Shown: in pieces, positions 8,461-16,259 of the stretch | Numbering within the stretch: position 1 is the stretch's first letter | Layout of the letters: every line of letters starts with the position of its first letter | Origin: Treponema sp. UBA6852 | GTDB lineage: Bacteria > Spirochaetota > Spirochaetia > Treponematales > Treponemataceae | Length of the DNA: 22,136 nucleotides | Assembly: GCA_002449305.1 (NCBI GenBank) | Contig: DKDI01000047.1 | Span: 1 to 22,136 of the forward strand | Reading direction: 5' to 3' | The notes under the pieces: model-generated | Told to the model about the DNA's origin: nothing | Database searches by the model: none | Seen by the model: only the letters and a program-made list of their open reading frames with translations | Translations under genes and position numbers: made by a program

Positions 8461-10447
8461 TTGCATTTTTTCCTTCATTTTTGATTTTTTCAGTAAAATG
8501 GATAATTTTTCCATTTAAGTCCATTATAAAAAGCTCAATTTGCGCTTCTAGCTGAAGTTCATTTTCTGACATAAATAAAATTTTCAGCTCATTTTCCGGG
8601 GCATCGGGAATTTCAATAGAAACTTTATTTTCTGAAATGAAATTGTAGTCAAAGTTGCATTCGTAAAACGGAAATCCTTCTTTTGATTCAAAAGTTGCAA
8701 AGCATCTTAGTATTTTGAATTCATTTTCTGGAACAATTTGCAGCTTGTTTTCAAAAATATCGAATTTTGCTTTTTTTGACCAAAGGAATTTTGCCGGATG
8801 AATTTCTGCATTTTCTATGATTTGCATCTGCTTTTTTTGTGGGGCTGAAAAATTTCCCTGCACAAATTTTGCGGCTGCAAAAAATACTGCGCATATAATT
8901 CCAGCTCCTGCAATCGAAACAAAAATTCCTTGTAAAAATAAAACTTTTTTGCTTGACTTGAATTCTTTTATGTGCGAAACCAAAATCAGTTTTATCCACT
9001 GAAAAATAAAAGGCAAAATGGCAAATGAAAAAATCAGGTTTTCAAAGAAAGTTGTGTCGGTAAGGTTTGAAATTTTTCTTTGGTCAATGTCAACAAAGAC
9101 CGACGCTGCAATCCAAAGCAATGGAATTGTCATCAGAAAAATGCACGGAATGCTAAAAAAAAGAGACCGTCGCTTTCTAAAAAGAAAAACAATCAGATAT
9201 TCAATGATAAATATGAACATTAAAGACAAATCCAACGCTGAAAAAATAAAGACATTCAGTGCGCTCAAAATAATTCCATGGAATCTGTTTGCAGAAAGTG
9301 AAATTCTAAAGTTGAACAAAATTTGCACAAAAACCAGCAAAAACATTGCAAGCACTGTAGGAAAAATTTTCAGTCCAAAGTAAAGAACTCCGTTTTCTGC
9401 TGTGAAAAAAAACACTTTCTGGAACAAAGTTAAAAATGCTGCTGTTATAATTATATATGCTGGAATTAAAAACCAGGTTCTTGACATATCTTTTAGAATC
9501 GCTTCGTTTTTTCCTGTGTATGTAAACGAGTAAAAGCATATAAAAAAAAGTACTGAAATTGTAAAAAAAAGATATATTGTAGTCAGCTGCGCTTCATTAA
9601 GCCAAAGTCCGTAAATTCCAAATGGAATAAAATTGTAATGCTTGTTCCAGGTTTGGCTTCTTGCGGAAATAAGATTGTCCTGAATATCAGAAAGTATGTT
9701 TGCGTCCTTTTGCGTGTGTCCTAGCGGAATTTCTGCGGCAGGAATATCGTTTTTTAGGAAAGCGGAAATCCGTCTGTTGTTTTTGTAGTACTGCGGCTTA
9801 TATATGTACAGCATGGAAGTTTTTACTCCCATTGGCTTTTGGTTTTTAAGGCAAGACTTTTTGAGCGCCTGTACAATCCATTGCGGCGAAATTGTTCCTG
9901 CTCCTTCTGTAAAAATAAAAGGCGGCGCGTTTTTTTCATTTCGGATTAAAATTGCACAGGATGATTCTGACGAAAAAATGTTTTTTGCCAATTCTTCCGT
10001 TGCTGTTTTTGCAGCTTGAACTGAAGGCAATGGAAATGATTCATTGTCAGCAGTAAATGAAATTAAACAGTTATATGGAAGTTTTTTTTTGTAAGTTGAA
10101 TTTATAAAGTCTGCAATAAACTCTTTTTTTTCTAAAAAGAATTCTTGGCTAAAGACAAAAAATACATCATAAATTCCGCTTTTGTTTGTATCATCTTCTT
10201 TGTTGCTTTTATCAGCAGGAATTTCTATGAGAATATTTTTTGGAAAATTTCCGGCGTTTGGCGGAGCAATGTCTTGGATTTCAAATGAAATTTTACTTTT
10301 TGTTAAAAAATCTTCTATTTCTTTTGTTGTGTAAATATTTAAGTTTGATTCAATGTTTTCTTGCGAAAAAAGATTCTGCGTAAAGATTGCTGCAAAAAAA
10401 AAGAGAAAACACATTGTTTTCAGCAGAAATTTTTTTCCCATAAACAA
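8450..10447 (-). CDS. Large exported/membrane protein, function unknown
   Basis: I do not recognise a family for this 665-residue protein. An N-terminal signal-like helix (about 5-26) is followed by a soluble domain of about 260 residues (30-288), mixed alpha/beta in character and probably outside the cytoplasmic membrane. Then come about seven membrane helices (near 290-308, 326-344, 357-378, 391-422, 431-451, 468-490, 503-527). A C-terminal soluble beta-rich domain (about 535-665) follows. It shares a minus-strand transcript with dinB, with an 11-bp overlap. The start could be 10447 or the ATG two codons later; neither has a clear ribosome-binding site. The layout recalls exported enzymes or transporters with an extracytoplasmic sensor domain, but no catalytic motif was seen. 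Confidence 0.7.
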   Translation of the reverse strand: MFMGKKFLLKTMCFLFFFAAIFTQNLFSQENIESNLNIYTTKEIEDFLTKSKISFEIQDIAPPNAGNFPKNILIEIPADKSNKEDDTNKSGIYDVFFVFSQEFFLEKKEFIADFINSTYKKKLPYNCLISFTADNESFPLPSVQAAKTATEELAKNIFSSESSCAILIRNEKNAPPFIFTEGAGTISPQWIVQALKKSCLKNQKPMGVKTSMLYIYKPQYYKNNRRISAFLKNDIPAAEIPLGHTQKDANILSDIQDNLISARSQTWNKHYNFIPFGIYGLWLNEAQLTTIYLFFTISVLFFICFYSFTYTGKNEAILKDMSRTWFLIPAYIIITAAFLTLFQKVFFFTAENGVLYFGLKIFPTVLAMFLLVFVQILFNFRISLSANRFHGIILSALNVFIFSALDLSLMFIFIIEYLIVFLFRKRRSLFFSIPCIFLMTIPLLWIAASVFVDIDQRKISNLTDTTFFENLIFSFAILPFIFQWIKLILVSHIKEFKSSKKVLFLQGIFVSIAGAGIICAVFFAAAKFVQGNFSAPQKKQMQIIENAEIHPAKFLWSKKAKFDIFENKLQIVPENEFKILRCFATFESKEGFPFYECNFDYNFISENKVSIEIPDAPENELKILFMSENELQLEAQIELFIMDLNGKIIHFTEKIKNEGKNANGI

Positions 10448-10495
10448 AGTTTACTTGAATTTTTCATTTTCTACAATATAATACATATAATATGT

Positions 10496-10524
10496 TTGCA
10501 AGTTAGGCGGCAATGTTGTATACT
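10496..10524 (+). promoter_or_regulatory. Sigma-70 type promoter for the 10572-15097 operon
   Basis: TTGCAA (10496-10501) and TATACT (10519-10524) are separated by exactly 17 bp, a good housekeeping promoter. The start codon lies about 48 bases beyond the -10 box, with AGGAG near 10554. The -35 hexamer is its own reverse complement, so it could also serve the divergent membrane-protein gene, whose strand has AT-rich -10-like sequence at 10472-10492; that second use is only a possibility. Confidence 0.65.
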
Positions 10525-10571
10525 GTAAGCATTGTTAAAGTCATGTAAAGCAAAGGAGCTTTATCAAACGC

Positions 10572-11738
10572 ATGTGTGCTGAAAAGAAAAAATTTATTTT
10601 GGATTTGCCTCTGAAAATTATTCTTACAGAAGAAGGCACATCTCATTTTTTAAGTCATAAAAAACAGCTTTTGAATCTGAAACTCGCAGATAACCGTTCG
10701 GCTCATGGCGTGAGCATGACATCTTTTTCACCTGGCTCTCTGCAGGACATGATTCTTTTGGGCTATATTTCCAAGATGGAAATTTCCATGCCGGAATTCG
10801 TTTCCCACCGCCAAGATGTTATGGATTTGTCCAAGCTGATTGTTTTTTCGATTTTGTATAAGCAGTTTGACAGCGAAATTTATGCGGCGATTATAAAATG
10901 TGAATGTATAAGACATCATAACAGGCAGAATCCTTCATCTCTTATTGATGAAAAAACTGTAATTCCGGAAAAACAACTTAGAATGACTCTTGCAATGAAA
11001 GATTCTACGATTCAGGCTGCAAAAAAGACAATTCTTGATCCAGTTTGGAAAAGCATAATGTCCAATTCTGAATACAGTCCGGAAGAAAAAAACGTCTATC
11101 TTCTTATGACTGAAAAGTTTTTGAACAGGCTCACTTTGATGAACTGGTACATAATTGTGAAATTTTATAAAACTGACGGTTTTAATGAAATTCTTTCAAT
11201 TTTGCGCCAGCAGCTCGCTTCGTACATGACAAAATCAAAAGTTGCAGAATATATTTCGGTAATGGTCATGGAACTTGCCTTGAACAGCGAAAACAACAAT
11301 GTAAAAAAGGCTGCAAAATATCTTTATCAGGGAATTGATAATTCGGATACGCTTATATTTGACCCGAAAATCCGCTCGGAAATTGTAAAAGAGCTTCAGC
11401 GTAAGCATGAGCTTGTTTTTCTTTCCTGGACTTTGGGCGGCGGTTCTATGTCAATTGGAAAGCAGGGACTTTTGCAAATCACATTGTACAATAAAGACGA
11501 TGAATTTCAGGAAGTAAAAGAAAACATCGAAAGCAAAATGTCTGCGAATCTTAACAAAAAATCGCTGATTGACTTTTACCGCCAGATGCCGGATGGACAG
11601 GAAGGAACAGATTTGGGACTTTACTATTTGTCTTATCTGGAAGATGCCTGTAAAAAAGTCAATATTAAATTTGAATCAATTGTAAATCAGTCTTCATCCA
11701 GCGACCTTACCGTTATAAACTTGAAATTCAATTTTTAA
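10572..11738 (+). CDS. Conserved-looking hypothetical protein with possible degenerate GHKL ATPase C-terminus
   Basis: The 388-residue protein has no signal peptide or membrane helix and is probably cytoplasmic. I do not recognise a named family. The C-terminal third has the layout of a GHKL/HATPase domain: YISVMVMELALNSENNN (227-243) resembles the N-box helix (E234, N238), LLQITLYNKDD (300-310) sits where the D-box strand would be, GTDLGLYYLSYL (345-356) resembles the G2 box before a helix, and the protein ends on a strand (LTVINLKFNF). The D-box Asp-x-Gly pattern is not intact, so ATP binding is doubtful. The N-terminal 200 residues are mostly helical. It is the first gene behind a good promoter, upstream of a lipoprotein, trmB and ligA. 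Confidence 0.75.
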   Translation: MCAEKKKFILDLPLKIILTEEGTSHFLSHKKQLLNLKLADNRSAHGVSMTSFSPGSLQDMILLGYISKMEISMPEFVSHRQDVMDLSKLIVFSILYKQFDSEIYAAIIKCECIRHHNRQNPSSLIDEKTVIPEKQLRMTLAMKDSTIQAAKKTILDPVWKSIMSNSEYSPEEKNVYLLMTEKFLNRLTLMNWYIIVKFYKTDGFNEILSILRQQLASYMTKSKVAEYISVMVMELALNSENNNVKKAAKYLYQGIDNSDTLIFDPKIRSEIVKELQRKHELVFLSWTLGGGSMSIGKQGLLQITLYNKDDEFQEVKENIESKMSANLNKKSLIDFYRQMPDGQEGTDLGLYYLSYLEDACKKVNIKFESIVNQSSSSDLTVINLKFNF

Positions 11739-11741
11739 GTT

Positions 11742-12398
11742 ATGCGGAAAACTGCCCTGTTTGTTTTTATTTTTTCAGTTCTCTTTTTTTCGTGCTCACA
11801 AGACAGCGCGCAAGTTGCTTCTGCGGAATCTTCTGTGATTTTTGATTATAGTGAAAATCCACCTGATATGCGACTTTCTGTTTTTGTAAATTCTGAAAGC
11901 GATGTCAGGCTTGCTTCAAAAATTAAAATTGTGAATAAAGACTCAGGGCTTGAATGGAACTGCGATGAGCTTGTAAAATTTGAAGATAAAAACAAAAATT
12001 CCTGGGCTGGCTGTGCGAATATAGTTGCTGCTTTTGGAATGAAAATTCCTGCTGGAGAATATGTTTTAACCTACTTTGACATGGCGGGAGATGAAGAGAA
12101 AATTTCATTTTCAGTCGATTATCCTGAAAATATTTTAACTTTGACGAATAAAGATTTTCCAAACGGATTCGATAATTCAGAAAAAAAAATTGCCGTTTAC
12201 ACAAAAGACGGAGTTTTGCTTTATTATGGAAAGGAGAACAAAGAATGGGAAAACAGAAATTCCATTCTTGATGACTACAAAGATGCGGGATTTATCAGAA
12301 CATGCTATACTTTAAAAAACGATTCTGTAATTTGCCTTATGCCTCCAGAAAGTTTGGAGCAGCAATATAACAATAACAGCGAGGAAACTGATGCCTAG
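11742..12398 (+). CDS. Putative lipoprotein
   Basis: The 218-residue protein begins with a basic start and hydrophobic stretch ending in LFFSC. C18 is the likely lipidated cysteine and fits the relaxed lipobox of spirochaetes (F-F-S before Cys). The mature part is beta-rich and hydrophilic, with no recognised domain; it is probably anchored on the outer face of a membrane, where Lnt (encoded at 687-2504) would complete its acylation. It starts three bases after the preceding stop codon and its last eight bases overlap the trmB start, so it belongs to the same operon. No clear ribosome-binding site is seen, suggesting coupling to the upstream gene. Confidence 0.78.
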   Translation: MRKTALFVFIFSVLFFSCSQDSAQVASAESSVIFDYSENPPDMRLSVFVNSESDVRLASKIKIVNKDSGLEWNCDELVKFEDKNKNSWAGCANIVAAFGMKIPAGEYVLTYFDMAGDEEKISFSVDYPENILTLTNKDFPNGFDNSEKKIAVYTKDGVLLYYGKENKEWENRNSILDDYKDAGFIRTCYTLKNDSVICLMPPESLEQQYNNNSEETDA

Positions 12399-13122
12399 TA
12401 ACGACGCCGATGGGAATATTCCCACTGACAATTTAGAAGACCACAGTATTTTTAGACGCCCGGTTAGAACTTATGTGATTCGTGCTGGACGCATGACCGA
12501 AAATGAAAAGCGCAGCTATGAAGAGCTTCACCACGTTTGGTGTATTCCGTTTGAGCATAGAACGCTTAATTTTACAGATATTTTTAACAACACAAATCCA
12601 GTTACAATGGAAATCGGATTTGGAATGGGACACGCTACAGCTCAGATTGCGCAGGATAATCCGAACATGAATTATATAGGAAGTGAAGTTCATGTTCCTG
12701 GAGTTGGCCGTCTTCTTGGGGAAATAAAAAAACGGCAGCTGAAAAATCTTTATTTGATTGAATATGACGCGCTTGAAATCCTTGAAACTATGATTCCTGG
12801 CAATTCTCTTGCAGGCTTTCATATTTTCTTTCCAGACCCTTGGCCAAAGAAAAAACACCATAAACGCCGTTTGCTTCAACGTCCTCGCACGGATCTGCTT
12901 GTTTCAAAATTATCTCCCGGCGGATATATTTATTTTGCAACTGACTGGGAAGAATATGCTGTAAGCGCGCTTGAAGAGCTTTCATGTACAGAAGGCATTC
13001 ATAATAAATACGAAAAATTTGCGCCTCATCAGGAATGGAGGCCAAGAACAAAATTTGAGCAGAAAGGGCTTGATGCCGGTCGTGAAATTTTCGAGCTTGT
13101 TTTTGTAAAAGATGAGGAATAG
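12391..13122 (+). CDS. trmB: tRNA (guanine-N7-)-methyltransferase
   Basis: TrmB methylates N7 of G46 in the variable loop of tRNAs using S-adenosylmethionine. The 243-residue protein has the SAM-binding loop MEIGFGMGHA (73-82), the acidic end of the next strand (SEV, 98-100), the hallmark FFPDPWPKKKHHKRR (146-160), TDWEEYA (184-190) and the C-terminal block RTKFEQKGLDAGREIFEL (219-236). The first 20 residues are acidic and not conserved-looking. GAGGAA just upstream (12381-12386) supports this start, which overlaps the lipoprotein gene by eight bases. ligA follows directly. Confidence 0.95.
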   Translation: MPSNDADGNIPTDNLEDHSIFRRPVRTYVIRAGRMTENEKRSYEELHHVWCIPFEHRTLNFTDIFNNTNPVTMEIGFGMGHATAQIAQDNPNMNYIGSEVHVPGVGRLLGEIKKRQLKNLYLIEYDALEILETMIPGNSLAGFHIFFPDPWPKKKHHKRRLLQRPRTDLLVSKLSPGGYIYFATDWEEYAVSALEELSCTEGIHNKYEKFAPHQEWRPRTKFEQKGLDAGREIFELVFVKDEE

Positions 13123-13126
13123 CCCG

Positions 13127-15097
13127 ATGGAGCTTTTTGATGTTGAGGAATGTAAAAAGTCAAATGATGAAGCCTTAAAAAAATCCTCTGTAAAAAGAAT
13201 TTCTGAGCTTGAAAAACTTATAGAAAAGTACCAGGCTTCGTATTATAACGGCGAGGCTGAAATCTCTGATGCGGAATTTGACAAGCTTTGGGACGAACTA
13301 AAATTGCTGGACAGCGCAAATCCTATTCTTCATAAAGTTGGCGCAGATTCCGGGAATTTTCAAAAAGCTCCTCACGTAATGCCAATGGGCAGCCAGGAAA
13401 AAGCCGCATCTCCAGAGGAATTTCTTGACTGGGCAAAAAAACACGACTATTCAGAATATCTTGTTGAATACAAGCTTGACGGCGCCTCCCTTGAGCTTCA
13501 GTATGCGGACGGAATTTTTTTGCGTGCCGTTACAAGAGGAGACGGAGCTGTAGGAGATGTGATTACAGCGAATGCAAAAAAAATGCAGGGCGTTGTTCAG
13601 ACGTTAAAGGAAAAGTTTACAGGCGGAATCCGAGGAGAAGTCATAATGACTCATCAGGTTCACGAAAAATTTTTTTCTGACAAAGCTAACTGCCGCAATG
13701 CCGCGAATGGACTTATGAAACGCAAAGACGGCGAAGGCAGCGAAAATCTTACATTGATAACTTACGATGTCTGGGCTTCCGAAGGAAAGCAGCCGTTTAC
13801 TGATGAAGAAGGAAAACTTGATTTTTTGCAAAGAAACGGATTCAATGTTGTTCCTCTTAAAATTTGCAAAAATGCTCAGGAAGTTATAGATTACCGTTCT
13901 TCTGTAATGGAGCTTAGAAAAAAACTTGACTATGACATTGACGGACTTGTTGTAAAAGAGCGGGCTGTGAATCACGAAGATGCCTTGCGCGACAGACCTG
14001 ATCGCCAGATTGCTTTTAAATTTAGCCTTGAAGAAGCAGTTTCCGTTATAAGGAACATTGAATGGAATGAAACTGGCGCAACTTATACTCCAGTCGCAGT
14101 TTTTGATCCTGTTGACTTGAACGGAACGACTGTAAAAAGAGCTAGCCTTGTAAATCCGAACCTTATACGCGCATTGAATGTAAAAATCGGAAGCCATGTT
14201 GTTGTTGTAAAGCGCGGAGAAATAATTCCAAAAATTGTTAGCGTGCTTCCAGAGCAAGAAAATCTTCCTCCTGTAAAGATTCCTGAAAAATGCGCTTGCT
14301 GCGGAACTGCTCTAATTGATGAAGGCACAAGGCTTTTTTGTCCAAATAAAAACTGTGAAAAACGGATTCTCCATCAGCTTTTAAAATGGATAAATGTCAT
14401 TGACATTCGCGACTTAGGCGAAACTTTAATCACCAGTCTTTTTAAAACAAAAAAGGTCCGCTCAATTTCGGATTTATATTCTTTGACTGCCAGTGATTTA
14501 GTTCCGTACTTTTTGAATTCGGAAAGCATGGAAAAAGAAAAAAGGTCTCTTGGCGCGGAAAAAGTTTTTGCTTCGATTCAGTCAAGAAGAAAAATTTCAC
14601 TTGCAAAATTTATTGCGGGATTTGACATTGAAGGAATAGGCGAAACTGTTGTTGAAACTTTGATTGCAGGCGGCTTCAATACTTTGCAGAAAATTTTCGA
14701 TGCGAAAGAAGAAGAAATTGCCGGCGTCTATCGTTTTGCAGAAACTTTGGCGCATACTCTTGTTGAAGGAATTCAAGAAAACCATGAAGAAATGCAAAGC
14801 CTTGTTTCAAGCGGAACTATTTCTGTTGTTGAAGGAACTGCGCAGGGAAAACTTGCAGGCAAGTCGTTCTGCTTTACAGGCGAGCTTTTTTCCATGAAGA
14901 GGCAAGATGCGCAGAATCTTGTAAAACAAAATGGCGGAGCAGTGAAGTCTTCTGTTGTAAAGGGCTTGAGCTTTCTTGTTACAAACGACACTTCTTCCGG
15001 CTCTTCAAAAAATAAAAAGGCAATGGAGCTTGGAATTCCTGTCATAGATGAAAAAGAATTCCTTGCCCTTATTGATATGTCGAATGTCGAGTTTTAA
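13127..15097 (+). CDS. ligA: NAD-dependent DNA ligase LigA
   Basis: LigA seals nicks in replication and repair using NAD. In the 656-residue form the domains run in the usual order: the Ia domain with ISDAEFDKLWDEL (about 46-58); the adenylation domain with catalytic lysine K116 in KLDGAS; the OB fold; a four-cysteine zinc finger (C389, C392, C405, C410); helix-hairpin-helix repeats including FDIEGIGETVVETL; and a C-terminal BRCT domain (about 572-650). One oddity is the conserved PMLSLxNAF segment, which reads PMGSQEKAAS (86-95) here. I prefer the ATG at 13127, with GAGGAA at 13114-13119, seven bases away; an ATG at 13112 would add five residues and has no such site. It begins four bases after the trmB stop. 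Confidence 0.96.
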   Translation: MELFDVEECKKSNDEALKKSSVKRISELEKLIEKYQASYYNGEAEISDAEFDKLWDELKLLDSANPILHKVGADSGNFQKAPHVMPMGSQEKAASPEEFLDWAKKHDYSEYLVEYKLDGASLELQYADGIFLRAVTRGDGAVGDVITANAKKMQGVVQTLKEKFTGGIRGEVIMTHQVHEKFFSDKANCRNAANGLMKRKDGEGSENLTLITYDVWASEGKQPFTDEEGKLDFLQRNGFNVVPLKICKNAQEVIDYRSSVMELRKKLDYDIDGLVVKERAVNHEDALRDRPDRQIAFKFSLEEAVSVIRNIEWNETGATYTPVAVFDPVDLNGTTVKRASLVNPNLIRALNVKIGSHVVVVKRGEIIPKIVSVLPEQENLPPVKIPEKCACCGTALIDEGTRLFCPNKNCEKRILHQLLKWINVIDIRDLGETLITSLFKTKKVRSISDLYSLTASDLVPYFLNSESMEKEKRSLGAEKVFASIQSRRKISLAKFIAGFDIEGIGETVVETLIAGGFNTLQKIFDAKEEEIAGVYRFAETLAHTLVEGIQENHEEMQSLVSSGTISVVEGTAQGKLAGKSFCFTGELFSMKRQDAQNLVKQNGGAVKSSVVKGLSFLVTNDTSSGSSKNKKAMELGIPVIDEKEFLALIDMSNVEF

Positions 15098-15137
15098 TAA
15101 AACAGCTAATAAACAATTATTCCTATGCTGACAAGGC

Positions 15138-15202
15138 TGTCATTGCCGTGCTTGACACGGCAATCTTTTCAACAGATTATCGGGTCAAGCCCGATAATGA
15201 CA
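15138..15202. repeat. Dispersed palindromic repeat, copy A (short form, two hairpins)
   Basis: A 65-bp element begins TGTCATT and ends AATGACA. It holds two perfect 9-bp stems with 5-base loops: ATTGCCGTG/CACGGCAAT around CTTGA (15142-15164) and ATTATCGGG/CCCGATAAT around TCAAG (15176-15198). The two loops are reverse complements of each other. It fills the gap between converging ligA and the M23 peptidase gene. Confidence 0.9.
15142..15169 (+). terminator. ligA: Probable ligA terminator inside repeat copy A
   Basis: The first hairpin of the repeat (9-bp stem, 5-base loop) is followed on the plus strand by CTTTTC, a short T-run, 45 bases after the ligA stop. It could end the ligA transcript. 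The second hairpin faces the converging gene but has only CTGTTG after it on that strand, a weaker signal. Confidence 0.5.
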
Positions 15203-15249
15203 TTAAATCATAAAATTTGAAATTGAACCTGATAGATAATAGTTAAAAA

Positions 15250-16230
15250 TTAGTTTTTCCCGGAAAATGCAAAGTCTCCAGTAAAGAAGTCAGGATTTAC
15301 AGCTTCCATATTCAGCCGCATTTCCCAGTGAAGATGAGGACCTGTCGCAAGCCCTGTTGAGCCGCTAAATCCTATTACTTGCCCGGCCTTTACTGTGTCG
15401 CCTTCTTTTACTTTTAACTGGCTCATGTGATAGTAAAGGCTATAAAGTCCAGGCAAATGTTCTATCACAACGCTCAAGCCTGTTGTAACGCGGTTTTCTG
15501 CAAGAACAACTTTTCCTTCTGCGCAAGCTGAAACTTCCGAGCCTTCTGGAATTCCAAAGTCGATTCCGTAGTGAAGTCCTGTCGTTGATTTTCCGTTTGT
15601 GTATTTGTATTCCCTGCGGTCTGCAAAAAAAGATGTCCGTCTTGTTGAATTTGTCGGAAGCAAAAACGGTGTTGTCTGGTAAACTGCGGAAGGATTTGCA
15701 GTTTCAAGAATTCCATTGAGTTTTCTTATTTGCTCCATTCTTTTTAAGCTTGTGTCTGTTTTTATATTTGAATTCGTTTCATCAAGGTCAATCGCTTCTG
15801 AAATAAATTCTTTTTTCTCCAGAGTAAAAGGAAGCTCGAATTCCATTTTTTTTGCGCCGTCAGTGCTATAGATAATTTTCAAAAAGCATTTTGTATCTTC
15901 CGTCCACCAAGTTGAAAGCGGAATGCCTGCAAGAAACGTCCTAGTGGTTTTTGTATTTTTTGAAACTGTGAAAAAAGCACTTTCCCTGCTTAGCTTTCCT
16001 TCCGCAAAAAGCTGCAAGAACGCATTTGCATTTGAAAATTCAACCTTTGAAGACTTTCCCTTTTTTGCCGACTGTGAAAAAGTCATTTTCACAAAAACCG
16101 CATCGCCTGGAAATGCCTTATCATTGTATTCCGCAGAAATGCAATAATCATCTCCTGTATAAAAAGCTTCCCTCGCAAAAAGAAAAGCCGACATAAAAAT
16201 CAACGCCGAAACTAAAATTTTCTTTTTCAT
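15250..16230 (-). CDS. Exported M23-family metallopeptidase
   Basis: M23 peptidases cut peptide bridges in peptidoglycan. The 326-residue protein has a signal peptide (hydrophobic 5-18, likely cleavage after A19) and a beta-rich N-terminal domain (about 25-140). A short helical linker with LKRMEQIRKLNGIL (162-175) follows, then the LytM/M23 domain (about 195-315). The zinc site appears complete: H220 and D224 in HYGID and H301 in HLHWEM, with H268 (YYHMS) and H299 as catalytic histidines, so it should be active rather than a regulator. GGGAG lies seven bases before the ATG. The start is 29 bases after the recJ stop, so it is probably the last gene of a deoA-recJ operon. It would act in the periplasm. 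Confidence 0.92.
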   Translation of the reverse strand: MKKKILVSALIFMSAFLFAREAFYTGDDYCISAEYNDKAFPGDAVFVKMTFSQSAKKGKSSKVEFSNANAFLQLFAEGKLSRESAFFTVSKNTKTTRTFLAGIPLSTWWTEDTKCFLKIIYSTDGAKKMEFELPFTLEKKEFISEAIDLDETNSNIKTDTSLKRMEQIRKLNGILETANPSAVYQTTPFLLPTNSTRRTSFFADRREYKYTNGKSTTGLHYGIDFGIPEGSEVSACAEGKVVLAENRVTTGLSVVIEHLPGLYSLYYHMSQLKVKEGDTVKAGQVIGFSGSTGLATGPHLHWEMRLNMEAVNPDFFTGDFAFSGKN

Positions 16231-16259
16231 TTTTTACTCCCAAAATATTTTTAATTTTT

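Noticed and set aside
13604..14257. 217-residue open frame antisense to ligA
   Set aside because: It lies wholly within well-supported ligA sequence on the other strand, has atypical residue composition and no ribosome-binding site. It is best explained as a shadow of ligA codon use.
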